Assembly (NCBI RefSeq): GCF_910592395.1
Contig: NC_088318.1
Coordinates: 6,718,756-6,782,755, forward strand
From: Lineus longissimus
Lineage: Eukaryota > Nemertea > Pilidiophora > Heteronemertea > Lineidae
Reading direction: 5' to 3'
Length of the DNA: 64,000 nucleotides
Part shown: piece by piece, positions 21,248-31,892 of the stretch
How positions within the stretch are numbered: position 1 is the stretch's first letter
Layout of the letters: every line of letters begins with the position of its first letter
Translations under genes and position numbers: made by a program
The notes under the pieces: model-generated
Seen by the model: only the letters and a program-made list of their open reading frames with translations
Database searches by the model: none
Told to the model about the DNA's origin: nothing

Positions 21248-21509
21248 CTTTTCTGGCTCATCTTCTTCGAGCAACTGATGTTTATCTATCACTTAAATCT
21301 TAACTGTAAATATTTATCACGTCATTATTTTCCACAATTGTTAACCAACCTTTCAGCACTTTTAATTCTGTTTCCTTTGCCCATATACATGTACAGGATA
21401 AATTTACATATTGTTATTTCATCTCCACTATGTCATTTTATGGCTGACACAATCGTATACATTGTTTCTTTTCTAGGCAGTTCACTCCACACCTACTTGT
21501 TCTCTCTTA

Positions 21510-21627
21510 ATGACATCTCTCCTTGACTTTCTTATGGACCCAGAAGACAACACACAGGAACCTTTAATAAATCTAAAAGACTCCCCTTATATCTCAGATG
21601 ATGTACTTCTAAAAATTAATACCCAAA
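21510..21627 (+). CDS. LINE: leader of the coding region
   Basis: The short frame (DPEDNTQEPLINLKDSPYIS...) runs into the first pearl/Helentron-like insert. If that insert is removed it reads on into the endonuclease at 22763, so it is the N-terminal linker of the LINE polyprotein. Confidence 0.55.
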
Positions 21628-22674
21628 TGAAATGGCCAGGGCCATTGTGCTCACCTCATGTGGAGGAAAGATGGATAAAGAGCATGGTATTGTGTCATGT
21701 AGTGTTAGGTTTGATGTAGGTCCAAGCAATTACAATTTCCCCAAAATGGCCAATTTACAGTACATTCGACCTCTGTGACCTTGAAAAGTAGGTCAAATCA
21801 AAGAAGACCCTGGTGACACATTGAATGGTTGTTAGAATTAGATGTACCTATGATATAAAATTGGTGCCAATCGGGCAAGTCATTACTAGGAATAATGGCA
21901 TTTTGAAGAATTTAGGATTTGGCCCCCTACCTGGAGGCCAAACGGCAAATCAGATCGCACCAAACTTCGGTCCTGAGATCACCTGACCAAGGGGTACATG
22001 TGTACTTAATTTGTGATCAATAGTCATTGCAGTTAAGAAACGTGCCATAGTTACGGCCTGACGGCGAATTTATGCCATTTGACCTCTGTGACCTTGACAA
22101 GAAGGTCAAATTAAAAACCTGTGTGACATATACTGTATGGTGGTTAGATGTACCCATGATATCAAATTGGTGGCAATCGGGCAAGAAGTTAAGGAATAAT
22201 CACATTTTTAAGGTTTTTGGATTTTGCCCCCTGGTGGTCAAGTGGTGAATCATATTGGACCAAACTTCGGTCCCTGATATCACCTGACTAAGGGGTAAAT
22301 GTGCACCAAATTTGGTATCAATAGTCATTGCAGTTTAGAAACGTGCCATCGTTACATCCTAACGGCCAATTTACACCATTTGACCTCTGTGACCTTGAAA
22401 AGGAGGTCAAATCAAAAACCCGGAGGATATATGATGCACCTTTGCTAGAAGTACCTACCATATTTTTTTCAAAATTTCCCGACTACTATTAAGGGAGATA
22501 TTGCATATTTTCACTTTTAACGTTTGGCCCCCTGGTGGCCAAACCATGAAACGAATCGGACCGAAACTTGGTCTCCAAGGTGTCATTACATAAGGGTACA
22601 TGTGTACCAAGTTTCAACTCAATAGCTCTAACAGTTACGAAACGTGCCCTGCTAACGGACGACGGAAGACGACG

Positions 22675-22709
<35 letters not shown>

Positions 22710-22762
22710 ACGACGGACGCCACGGTATGGGATAAGCTCACCTCTGCTAAGAGGTGAGCTAA
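21628..22762 (+). mobile_element. Pearl/Helentron-like element, copy 2
   Basis: 1135 bp, with the same ends, three core units and (ACG)n tail (about 22672-22718) as copy 1, and very similar in sequence. It splits the LINE between ...AATACCCAAA and AAAGTCTTG. Removal restores the endonuclease frame with no duplicated bases. Confidence 0.85.
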
Positions 22763-23460
22763 AAAGTCTTGTATTCTTGAGCATGAACTGTCAAAGTCTT
22801 AACGCAAAATTTAATGAAATTCTACTATATTTGGAACGCTTGAAAAAGGAAAAATTTGAATACACCCCTATCTGCCTCCAAGAAACCTGGATCAAAGACA
22901 AATCGCTTGCTGATTCCCTTTATAAAATCCCTGGTTATACTGCTGTCCACCAACAAAGAACCTGCTCCGCTCATGGAGGCCTTACAATTTATATCAAAGA
23001 GGGCTATGATTTTAATATACTTTCAAACTTACCAACTCATACCTCATGGGAAAATCTATTTATTGAAATCAAAGGGAAGTCAACTAACCAAAGTAGAATA
23101 ATCCTAGGAAACATCTACAGGTTGCCATAGCACATAAACGAAAACTATTATCAATTTATAAATGAATTCAGCGAGCTGATGGTAAATCTCAAAAACATGA
23201 ATAGCGAATGCTATTTAGCAGGAGATTATAACATTGATCTATTGAAAATCAAAGAAAAAAAGGCGATCAATGATTACATCGACAACTTATTCACACTATC
23301 AATCTATCCAACAATAACCCGACCGACGCGAATAACCCCACATAGTGCAACTCTCATTGACAACTTCCTATGGTGATTCTCAAAGACATTCACAACACTA
23401 TCAACTGGTATATTAAACCATCGTTTTTCAGACCATCAACCTTACTTCCTGGAAATAAAA
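22763..23460 (+). CDS. LINE endonuclease domain, with two stops
   Basis: The frame carries FLSMNCQSLNAKFNEI (first catalytic asparagine), ICLQETWI (glutamate), AGDYNIDLL (aspartate/asparagine pair) and SDHQPYF (final DH), the order of an exonuclease/endonuclease/phosphatase fold. Stops at 23128 (TAG) and 23374 (TGA) are single-base changes in otherwise continuous sequence. The enzyme nicks target DNA to prime reverse transcription. Confidence 0.8.
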
Positions 23461-23535
23461 GATGACCGGAAGATTTGCAATGAAACTAACAATCCTAAAC
23501 ACATTCAATTCAGGATATTCAACACTGAAAATATT

Positions 23536-24360
23536 ATGAATTTTAAAAGAACTCTAAGTGTAACCCTAGCAAATCTCCATCATGATCCAACTTGGTCAAC
23601 GCTGAGCATAAATGATAGCTTCAATAAATTTCATACCATAATTACCAAGTGCAAAGAGAAACACTTTCCACTGATATCTGTTAAGTTTAATAAACATAGA
23701 CATAAAAAGGAACCCTGGATTACAAGCGCTCTTGTCAAATCAATTACGAAAAGGGACAAACTCAACAAAAAACTTAAAGGAACTCCAAGAAACTGTCAAC
23801 TCTATGAAACAAGACATAATCAACTCAGAAATTATAATAAGATTCTAAGACGACTCATTCATGGAGCAAAAAGGTCATACTACACTGAGCAATTCAACAA
23901 ATGTGCGAATGACAGCAGAAAAACCTGGTCAAATATAAACTCGATCATAAAGAAAAAATCAAACAATAAGGGTGAACAAATACCAAGTTCGTTCAGTGTA
24001 AATAATGTACAAACAACCGATAAAACAGTTATAGCCAATGGTTTTAATGACTTCTTTGTAAATATCGGTCCTAAACTTTCAAAAAACATAAAGCCTATCA
24101 CCACTGATTTCAAACATTACCTTGATAATCAAAGAGATAAGACCTTTCAATTTACGAAAATAAACCGAATGGATATTGCTAAAGTAATTGACAATCTAAA
24201 TCCGAAACCTAGCAGTGGCTGGGATGGTATATCCACTTAACTCTTAAAAATGTGCAAATTTGAAATTCTTGACATTGTCACAGCTTTAGTAAACCGCTCT
24301 CTTGAATCAGGCATTTTCCCAGACAATCTTAAAATAGCAAAAGTTATTCCGTTATTTAAA
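23536..24360 (+). CDS. LINE linker and start of reverse transcriptase
   Basis: A lysine- and asparagine-rich region with a KEPWITSALVKSI block and SSGWDGIST, typical of the linker between endonuclease and RT. A TAA at about 24238 interrupts it, after which the frame continues to ...AKVIPLFK at 24360 where copy 3 inserts. Confidence 0.75.
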
Positions 24361-25415
24361 TGAAATGGCCAGGGCCATTGTGCTCACCTCACGTGGAGGA
24401 AAGATGGATAAAGAGCATGGTCTTGTGTCATGTAGTGTTAGGTTTGATGTAGGTCCAAGCAATTACAATTTCCCCAAAATGGCCAATTTACAGTACATTC
24501 GACCTCTGTGACCTTGAAAAGTAGGTCAAATCAAAGAAGACCCGGGTGACACATTGAATGGTTGTTAGAATTAGATGTACCTATGATATAAAATTGGTGC
24601 CAATCGGGCAAGTCATTACTAGGAATAATGGCATTTTGAAGAATTTAGGATTTGGCCCCCTCCCTGGAGGCCAAACGGCAAATCAGATCGCACCAAACTT
24701 CGGTACCTGAGATCACCTGACCAAGGGGTACATGTGTACTTAATTTGTGATCAATAGTCATTGCAGTTAAGAAACGTGCCATTGTTACGGCCTGACGGCG
24801 AATTTACGCCATTTGACCTCTGTGACCTTGACAAGAAGGTCAAATTAAAAACCTGTGTGACATATACTGTATGGTGGTTAGATGTACCCATGATATCAAA
24901 TTGGTGGCAATCGGGCAAGAAGTTAAGGAATAATCACATTTTTAAGGTTTTTGGATTTTGCCCCCTGGTGGTCAAGTGGTGAATCATATTGGACCAAACT
25001 TCGGTCCCTGAGATCAGCTGACTAAGGGGTAAATGTGTACCAAATTTGGTATCAATAGTCATTGCAGTTTAGAAACGTGCCATCGTTACATCCTAACGGC
25101 CAATTTACACCATTTGACCTCTGTGACCTTGAAAAGGAGGTCAAATCAAAAACCCGGAGGATATATGATGCACCTTTGCTAGAAGTACCTACCATATTTT
25201 TTTCAAAATTTCCCGACTACTATTGAGGGAGATATTGCATATTTTCACTTTTAACGTTTGGCCCCCTGGTGGCCAAACCATGAAACGAATCGGACCGAAA
25301 CTTGGTCTCCCAGGTGTCATTACATAAGGGTACATGTGTACCAAGTTTCAACTCAATAGCTCTAACAGTTACGAAACGTGCCCTGCTAACGGACGACGGA
25401 CGACGACGACGACGC

Positions 25416-25478
<63 letters not shown>

Positions 25479-25531
25479 ACGACGGACGCCACGGTATGGG
25501 ATAAGCTCACCTCTGCTAAGAGGTGAGCTAA
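24361..25531 (+). mobile_element. Pearl/Helentron-like element, copy 3
   Basis: 1171 bp; it has the longest (ACG)n tail of the set (about 25394-25486). It splits the RT between codons for PLFK and KGEKD; removal gives ...TTTAAA followed by AAAGGGGAA in frame, with no duplicated bases. Confidence 0.85.
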
Positions 25532-26911
25532 AAAGGGGAAAAAGATTCATTTAACAACTACCGGCCAATATCCCTTCTTCCATCAATCTCAAAAATCTAT
25601 GAAAGAATCATACATGATCAACTCACTAAATATCTCGTCAACAACAACATAATCTTTGAAAGTCAATATGGTTTCCGAAAAAAACACTCAACAGACCTCG
25701 CCGCAGCAGAGTTAATTGATAGAATAACTAAAACCTTGGATAACAACAAGAAATCAATTGCCATATTTATGGATCTGTCCAAGGCTTTCGATACATTGGA
25801 TCATAATATCTTATTACATAAACTTAGCCTTTACGGTCTTACTGACTCTGCTCTAAATCTCATGAAAACTTATATATCCAACAGACGTCAATATGTTGAT
25901 TTCTCTGGTTACACCTCCGACCATGCTGTCATTAAAACGGGTGTACCCCAAGGGTCGATCTTAGGGCCTCTCCTTTTTACCATTTACATCAATGATCTAA
26001 ACAAAGCAAGTAAATTCTTCAATTTTATAATGTTTGCGGACGATACAACTTCACTTAGCGAATTACATTCTTTCTCTACCAAGGTAAACCACATATTAAA
26101 CACCGAGCTATTAAACATAGCAAACTGGTTAAAAGCAAATAAATTATCTTTAAATATCTCAAAAACTAAATTGATGATCTTTGAACGAACACACAAAATT
26201 CTTAATGGCATCCTAGATTTACAAATTGAAGGCACGAAACTTGAATGTGTTGAATCGTTTAACTTCCTTGGATTACTTATAAATAAGGATCTTACTTGGA
26301 CTTCACATATAAATCATATTTCAAAAAATATATCAAGGGCAACCGGCATTATCAATTATTTAAAACATTTTATTCCACAGAAAATGCTAATAACGATTTA
26401 CCACTCTCTTATCTCTGCTCATCTCAACTATCAAATATTATCTTGGGGCTATGATCACAACGAAATTTTAAAATTACAAAAGAAAGCTATTCGTGCCATT
26501 ACTCTCAGTCATCCTATTAGTCACACTGACCCTTTATTCATAAAGCTGAAACTACTCTAAACTACCGGACTTACACAAATTAATTGAAATAAAATTTCTC
26601 TATAGATTTTTAAAAAGGATTTACCAGTGTACTTCATGCACAATTTTTTCTCATTTAACAGTGATGTTCATAACTATCCCACAAGAGTTAATGATAAATT
26701 TAAAATACCAAATGTAAGACACGAATATGCCAAAATGACACCACGATACAGTTTAACTAAATTATATAATTCTCTCTCAAAACAAACTCTAAACAAAATC
26801 CACTCAAATTTTAGCTTAAAATCCTTTTCAACATACTACAAAAATGAAATTTTGGGTTTCTATAATAAAAAGTGCCAAATTCGCAACTGCTATGTTTGCG
26901 ACATTCGTTAA
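25532..26911 (+). CDS. LINE reverse transcriptase, C-terminal part
   Basis: RT blocks in order: NNYRPISLLP, YGFRKKHST, AIFMDLSKAFDTLDH (first aspartate), GVPQGSILGPLLF, and MFADDTT with the catalytic DD at about 26040. A thumb-like region and a C-terminal tail ending CQIRNCYVCDIR follow. The frame stops at 26558 and resumes at about 26627, so this part too is damaged. The ORF end at 26911 is followed by the 3' UTR. Confidence 0.85.
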
Positions 26912-27030
26912 ACTTTTTTCGTCTTATAACTGTTATTACTCACTCCTTAACTGTAAAATAGAACTGTCTTGGAAATTAAATTGTAAATCCTGTATATGAT
27001 AATTAACATTGTACTACATATAATTCATAA

Positions 27031-27073
27031 GGGAGCAGGCATTAAACGGCCAATCTGGTCTTGTTCTGCTCCC
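27031..27073 (+). other. LINE 3' UTR hairpin
   Basis: GGGAGCAG and CTGCTCCC, 27 bases apart, can pair. Such 3' structures are often recognised by the RT of CR1/L2-like LINEs. Confidence 0.5.
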
Positions 27074-27127
27074 GACCACAATCAATATTATGTATTTCAT
27101 TAATGCACCTTGTAAATTTTGTTGGTC

Positions 27128-27163
27128 GAATAAATATTCATATTCATATTCATATTCATATTC
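27128..27163 (+). repeat. Terminal ATATTC microsatellite of the LINE
   Basis: The element ends in four to five copies of a six-base ATTCAT unit after AATAAAT. Short tandem 3' ends rather than poly(A) are characteristic of several non-LTR clades. Confidence 0.7.
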
Positions 27164-27542
27164 GAAATCAAGTGCAAGAAAGGAAACAAAATGTTTTTAG
27201 CATACGAACTAAGCAGAGCCTATCTCCAGAGTGAAGACCACCATGACACCCGTCAGAATGTTGTTCAATTCGAATGAGAGACGGCACCAATTTCAAGTAC
27301 AACCCTCAGTGAAATTCAATGTGCCACACAGGATGATGAAGATCTCCAGGAACTCAAGTCTGTCATCCTGCAAGGGTGGCCGATCAACAAACAAGATGTG
27401 ACAACTGCGTGCACGCCCTACTTCAACATTCGAGATGAGTTGTCTGCGGAAAACATAATATTTCGAGGACAACAGCAATGCCTAGTTCCAAGATCTATGA
27501 AGTAAAATCCTACAACGCCGGCATCAATCACATGATGGCATA
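27164..27542 (+). CDS. Gypsy A: RNase H end to integrase start
   Basis: The piece reads EIKCKKGNKMFLAYELSRAY, the usual end of gypsy RNase H, then a linker with LQELKSVILQGWP and ENIIFRGQQCLVPRSMK, the block that precedes the integrase zinc finger. It is split at 27543 by gypsy B and continues at 33286. Stops and shifts occur at about 27277 and 27503. Confidence 0.7.
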
Positions 27543-27759
27543 TGTGGTGAGCGCACGCCGCAGGATTGTGTATAGTGGCCCTTTAAGAGTGGTACTTGGG
27601 GGTAGTAGCGGTCGCGAGTTGGGTGTGTGATATTGTTTTTGTGACCCGTGTCAAGACCGGCGGTCTAATTGCAATTGTCAGAGATAATAGTTACATTAAA
27701 AGCGTATAACTCGCATACAAGTGTTGGTAAGTTTTGTGTTCAACCCCGTGTGTGTTCCA
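27543..27759 (+). repeat. 5' LTR of gypsy B
   Basis: It runs from TGTGGTGAGCGC to GTGTGTTCCA (217 bp) and differs from the 3' LTR at six positions. Confidence 0.92.
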
Positions 27760-27761
27760 AA

Positions 27762-27773
27762 TGGTGGCAGCGG
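27762..27773 (+). promoter_or_regulatory. Primer-binding site of gypsy B
   Basis: TGGTGGCAGCGG starts two bases after the LTR end, the position and form expected for a tRNA primer site. Confidence 0.5.
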
Positions 27774-28275
27774 TCTGGATTATCGAAATTCCAGCCTGTT
27801 TTTGTTGACCTCGCTACGGCCAAATTTTGTGTGTGTTGACTATTGTAGTTTTTGTGCTGTGCATTATGTACGTGGTTTTTGTGAAGAAGACTGTGACTTG
27901 CTTAGCGTGAATGCATGAGTATTTTGGCCTTTCTTCGCTAGCTGTAGCCGTGATTGGAATGCAGTGTTCAGCCTAGAAATGGTATAGGCCTATGTCCAGT
28001 CTGATTATTGATCTGTAGAAAATTGTTTTGTATACATTCGTGTTGTTTTTGGTGCCAAAACGGTGCCTGTTTGTTGATTGATTCACTTGGCAGTTGTGTG
28101 TCATTGAACAGTTGAATGCTACCATTATTCTATTAATTCTTGCCCATGTTCATGTCCACCAGTTTGCTAATTGTGTTATTATTTGGCCCGTGTTAGTGAC
28201 TGTTGTTTGGTATAATTTTGAATTGCATAAATTTGTACTATCATTTTGTAAAATTGTGTGTAACCGTATCTAAGT

Positions 28276-28985
28276 ATGGCAATGAAACCTGAGGATGATG
28301 TGCCCCTGATGGAGGTCCGGGTAGATAGTGGCTTGGGTAGTGGGAGTACGCCCCCTACTAGCCAGATGGCACCCAGACATAGCACTGCTATGAGGTCGGC
28401 GCCCCCACGGGACCCAAGATAGTTCCCCAAAGAGTGTGAGAATGTATGATCCAGAGGAGGTTGATCAAATGCGGCCGCTGCCAAGGATGGCATCCCTCGA
28501 GGCCGCCGGAAAAGGTGGCGCCACTAGTAGCCAGCCATCACCACGCACAATACAGGAATCTGGTACCGGTATGATGGACGCGTTTGTGGATAGTTTTACA
28601 GAGTTGGTGAAAACTAGGCTGTCTCAATCTCAATCGCAGCTGTCAACCAGTGTGCCTGTGAGCAGTACGGTGGTGAAGGTTAAGCCACCAAACAATTTTC
28701 AGGCGAATCAGAACTTCAAAATCTGGCTGGAACGTTTTGATTCATATGTTGCTTTGGCAAAGATTCCCCTGCATGAGAAACGTGAACAGTTGTTGTCGGG
28801 CTAGACCATGGTGCATATGTGGCAGTGGCAAATCTGAACTTGCCGTCATCATTGCCCTATGAGGAGTTTTGCAAGGCACTGATCAACAGGTTCCACAACA
28901 TAACCTGAGAGGATTACAGAAAGTTGAACAGTGTGACCTTGAAATCTGCTCAGCCATTGCCAAGGGTGGATGACACCTTAATCCG
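28276..28985 (+). CDS. Gypsy B Gag, interrupted and truncated
   Basis: An ATG at 28276 opens a proline- and serine-rich N-terminus that stops at 28420. The next frame (28436-28804) goes on with a glutamine/serine linker and VKVKPPNNFQANQNFKIWLE, the start of the capsid. It stops at 28802; the rest of the capsid can be followed in other frames to about 28985, where RT sequence starts. No zinc knuckle or protease is present. Confidence 0.65.
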
Positions 28986-29640
28986 ATGGCTGGTTCACAT
29001 TGGTTCAGTGGACTAGATTGTGCCAGTGGATATTGGCAAGTGGGCGTTGCGGAGGGGGATAGAGCGAAGACCTCATTTGTGACTGGAGTGAAACAGTACG
29101 AGTGGCTGGCGATGCCATTTGGACTTACAGAAGCTCCAGCGACGTTCACCAAGTTGATGAATGTAGTCCTAGGCGGGCTGGAGTATGGCTTAGTATACCT
29201 GGACGATATTATATGTCATACCCCAACGTTCCAGCAACATATCGACCAGTTGGAGGAGGTGTTCAAGCGTCTACATAAGGCTAACCTCAAGCTGAAGCCG
29301 TCCAAATGCAAGCTGTTCCAAAAAAGTGTCAAGTTTTTGGGACATGTCGTTTCAGACGAGGGAATTGTTACCGACCTGGAGAAAGTGAGGAAGGTGAAGG
29401 AGTGGCCCATGCCCACGTCGGTTCCGAAGTCAGATCATTTCTGGGACTCGCCTGCTACTATCAGTCCTTTGTACCAAATTTCTCAGTAGTAGCAGCCCCA
29501 CTTCATGCGTTGACGAAGAAGAACGCGATATTCAAGTGGACCGAGGATCATGATATGGCATTTGACAAGCTGAAGCAGTTGCTGGTGAGCTCTCCGATCT
29601 TGGCGCATCCAGATTTCTAGGAGGAGGCAGGCATGTTTGT
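28986..29640 (+). CDS. Gypsy B reverse transcriptase, missing its N-terminus
   Basis: It begins inside the palm with FSGLDCASGYWQVGV and continues with MPFGLTEAPATFTKLMN and the catalytic YLDDII (about 29197-29215), then FLGHVVSDEGI. The fingers and the motif upstream of the first catalytic aspartate are absent. The frame shifts near 29430 and again near 29620. Confidence 0.8.
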
Positions 29641-30020
29641 GCTAGATACGGATGCCAGTGACTTTGGCCTTGGCGGAGTGATTTCCCAGAGACAATCCGA
29701 TGGGACCGAAAGCCCAGTCGCTTTTGGGAGCAAGAGCCTTCATGAGAAGGCGAGAAGAACTACTGTGTCACCAGGCGGGAAATGCTAGCGTTAGTTACCT
29801 TCTGTGAGAAGTTCCGGTATTATCTACTCGGGAAGAAGTTTCTGGTCAGGATGGATAATGCAGCCCTCACCTGGTTACTCAACTTCAAGGAGCCATCAGG
29901 CCAGGTCGCAAGGTGGCTAGAGAGAATCGCCAAGTTCGATTTTGACATTGAGCATCGTGCGGGTGTGAAGCAAGGAAATGCTGATGCACTTTCGAGAAAA
30001 CCGCGAAAGACTAGGAAACA
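29641..30020 (+). CDS. Gypsy B RNase H
   Basis: LDTDASDFGLGGVIS carries the first catalytic aspartate. After a frame break near 29775, MLALVTFCEKFRYYLLGKKF and RMDNAALTW follow with the other acidic residues. The domain ends NADALSRKPRK. Confidence 0.75.
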
Positions 30021-31677
30021 TGGTGACTGTCCAAGCTGTGGACCAACTGGGGAGCCGAGGAAGAACTTGATGGAACCAGGCTCTTCTGTCCAGGCATGTC
30101 CAGTTCAAGTACGTCCTGGAAGCCAAGTGGTTCCTCAGTGGAGTAACGAAGAGATCGCCCAGCGGGAGGATCCCGACCTACATCCAATCATCGAACATCT
30201 TTTGGCTGGGGGAGGTGAACCTTCTGAGAAGACCTTGAAAACAGCGAGTACACTGGAAAGGACTGTTTGGGCCCAGAGGAAACTGCTGGAGATGATAGAC
30301 GGAGTTCTTTGTTGGAAACCTGTCTCGATCGGGACACGTGTTGTTCTTCCAGCATCACTGATGCCGTCGGCAGTGGAGATGGCCCATGAGGGTTTCGCCG
30401 GTGCCCATCTTGGTGTTTTCAAGACAGAGCAGAAGCTGAGAGGAAGGTGCTGGCGACCAGGCTTGAGAAGCTACGTCCAGGGTCACATACGCTCGTGTGA
30501 CAAGTGTCAGAAGTGCAAGTCGCCGCCAAAGAACACCAGGGCACCATTGCACAGCCTCCTCGTTGGACGCAGAAACCAGCGACTTCACATAGACATCGTG
30601 GGGCCAATAAACCCTCCATCAAGAAAAGGGAACAGCGTAATCCTAGTCCTGGAGGATGCTTTCACCAAGTGGCCCGAGGCCTACCCGCTGCGAAATCAAC
30701 GTGCGAAAACGGTCGCCAGGGTGGTAGTGAATGAATATGTGAGCCGTTTCGGGGTCCCAGAGACCTTGCACTCTGATCAAGGAACAAACTTTGAGTCCGC
30801 CGTGTTCAAGGAAATGTGCAGGTTACTGGGGCTCCAGAAGACCAGAACAACTGCCTACCATCCCCAATGCAATGGGCAGGTCGAGAATCTGAATAAAACG
30901 CTCAAATCAATGCTCACCACGATGGTTGATGAGGAAGGAAGGGATTGGGACCTCCACTTGCCCTCAGCGTTGATGGCATATTGATCCAGCGTACATCTTT
31001 CTATGAATGAGACCCCATTTGCGATGATGTTCGGAGAAGAGATGCGGATCCCCCTGGATGTGGTGTTGGACCTGAAACCCGCAGCTGAACCCTCCACGGC
31101 TCATGTGACTGAGTTGAAGTCTAGAATAGAGGGTGCTTACCGTCGTGTGAGGGAAAACCTGAAACTGGCCCAGCGGAAGCAAAAACAGTTCTACGACAGG
31201 AAGCAGAGGAACCATGCAATCCAGACAAAGGAGGTGTCAAAGTTTCATCGAAAGTGGAGGGGCCCTTATGAGGTTCTGGTGCGGATAACCGAGACCAACT
31301 ATAGGGTTATCATGGCGGATGGGACACGGAAGAAGACCAAGGTCGTGCACGTTAACGACATGAAACGGTACTTTGTGAGGGAAACAGGCCAAGAGTCGGA
31401 GTCTGAAGATAGTTCTGCTGAGGAACCGGGAATGGAGACGCAACTCCTAGTTAACGAAACTGCATCTGCAGAGGACGAGCTGATCGGACAAAATGATGAG
31501 CCTGAAGACGATGTGGATGCCAATAACATTGAACCCAGCGGAACAGTTCAAGCCGACGAGGAACTCGAGGAAAGCCGCAGAGCCACACCCTCAGGCGAAG
31601 ACCGAACGAAAACGTTACAGCAGACCAGCCAGATCCCCAACCGCAGAGACGGAGCCTCAGATCCAGAGAGAAGATAA
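30021..31677 (+). CDS. Gypsy B integrase with GPY/F module
   Basis: A zinc-binding module (HEGFAGAHLG ... CDKCQKCK, about 30390-30520) is followed by the catalytic core: aspartate in HIDIVGPINP, aspartate in LHSDQGTNFE, glutamate in NGQVENLNKTL. A TGA at 30982 interrupts the frame; it resumes at 31003 and reaches the C-terminal GPY/F module (KFHRKWRGPYEVL, about 31240-31280). An acidic tail continues to 31677. This is the longest nearly open part of the element. Confidence 0.85.
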
Positions 31678-31877
31678 AACGACCCCAGCGGTATCGGCTC
31701 TCGATTGGCGTTCTGTGGACTCTCGGATGCGACCAGTCGACGGGACCGCATCAAGGCCTCCAAGGAGCGCTGGCTGGCGTGTGGTTATGAACTGCGTGCA
31801 CTGGAATAACTGTTGTGTAATCTGATGAATTATTAATACTGTCTGATGGATGATTACCCCTCGACTAATCCATGATT

Positions 31878-31888
31878 TCTCGTTTCAG
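31878..31888 (+). promoter_or_regulatory. Possible splice acceptor before the third ORF of gypsy B
   Basis: TTCTCGTTTCAG lies five bases upstream of the ATG at 31893. It fits a 3' splice site, as used by some retroelements to make a subgenomic mRNA for a downstream ORF. This is inference from the motif and position only. Confidence 0.35.
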
Positions 31889-31892
31889 CATA

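Larger units (their letters stand above)
21248..27163 (+). mobile_element. LINE (CR1/L2/Jockey-like group) inserted in gypsy A
   Basis: A non-LTR retrotransposon with a 5' region, an apurinic-type endonuclease, a reverse transcriptase and a 3' tail of ATATTC repeats. Gypsy A reads ...QAHD before it and FEIKCKKG after it, which places the borders within a few bases. Two pearl/Helentron-like copies (21628-22762 and 24361-25531) lie inside. No clear target duplication is visible, which is common in CR1- and L2-like groups. Clade assignment is from the general order and motifs only. Confidence 0.75.

Noticed and set aside
25394-25486. Long poly-arginine, poly-aspartate and poly-valine ORFs across ACG runs in several places
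   Set aside because: They are translations of the (ACG)n microsatellite of the pearl/Helentron-like elements on either strand and change frame with repeat length.
21248-27163. Target-site duplication of the LINE
   Set aside because: No convincing direct repeat at the two borders; the gypsy A frame joins without extra bases.
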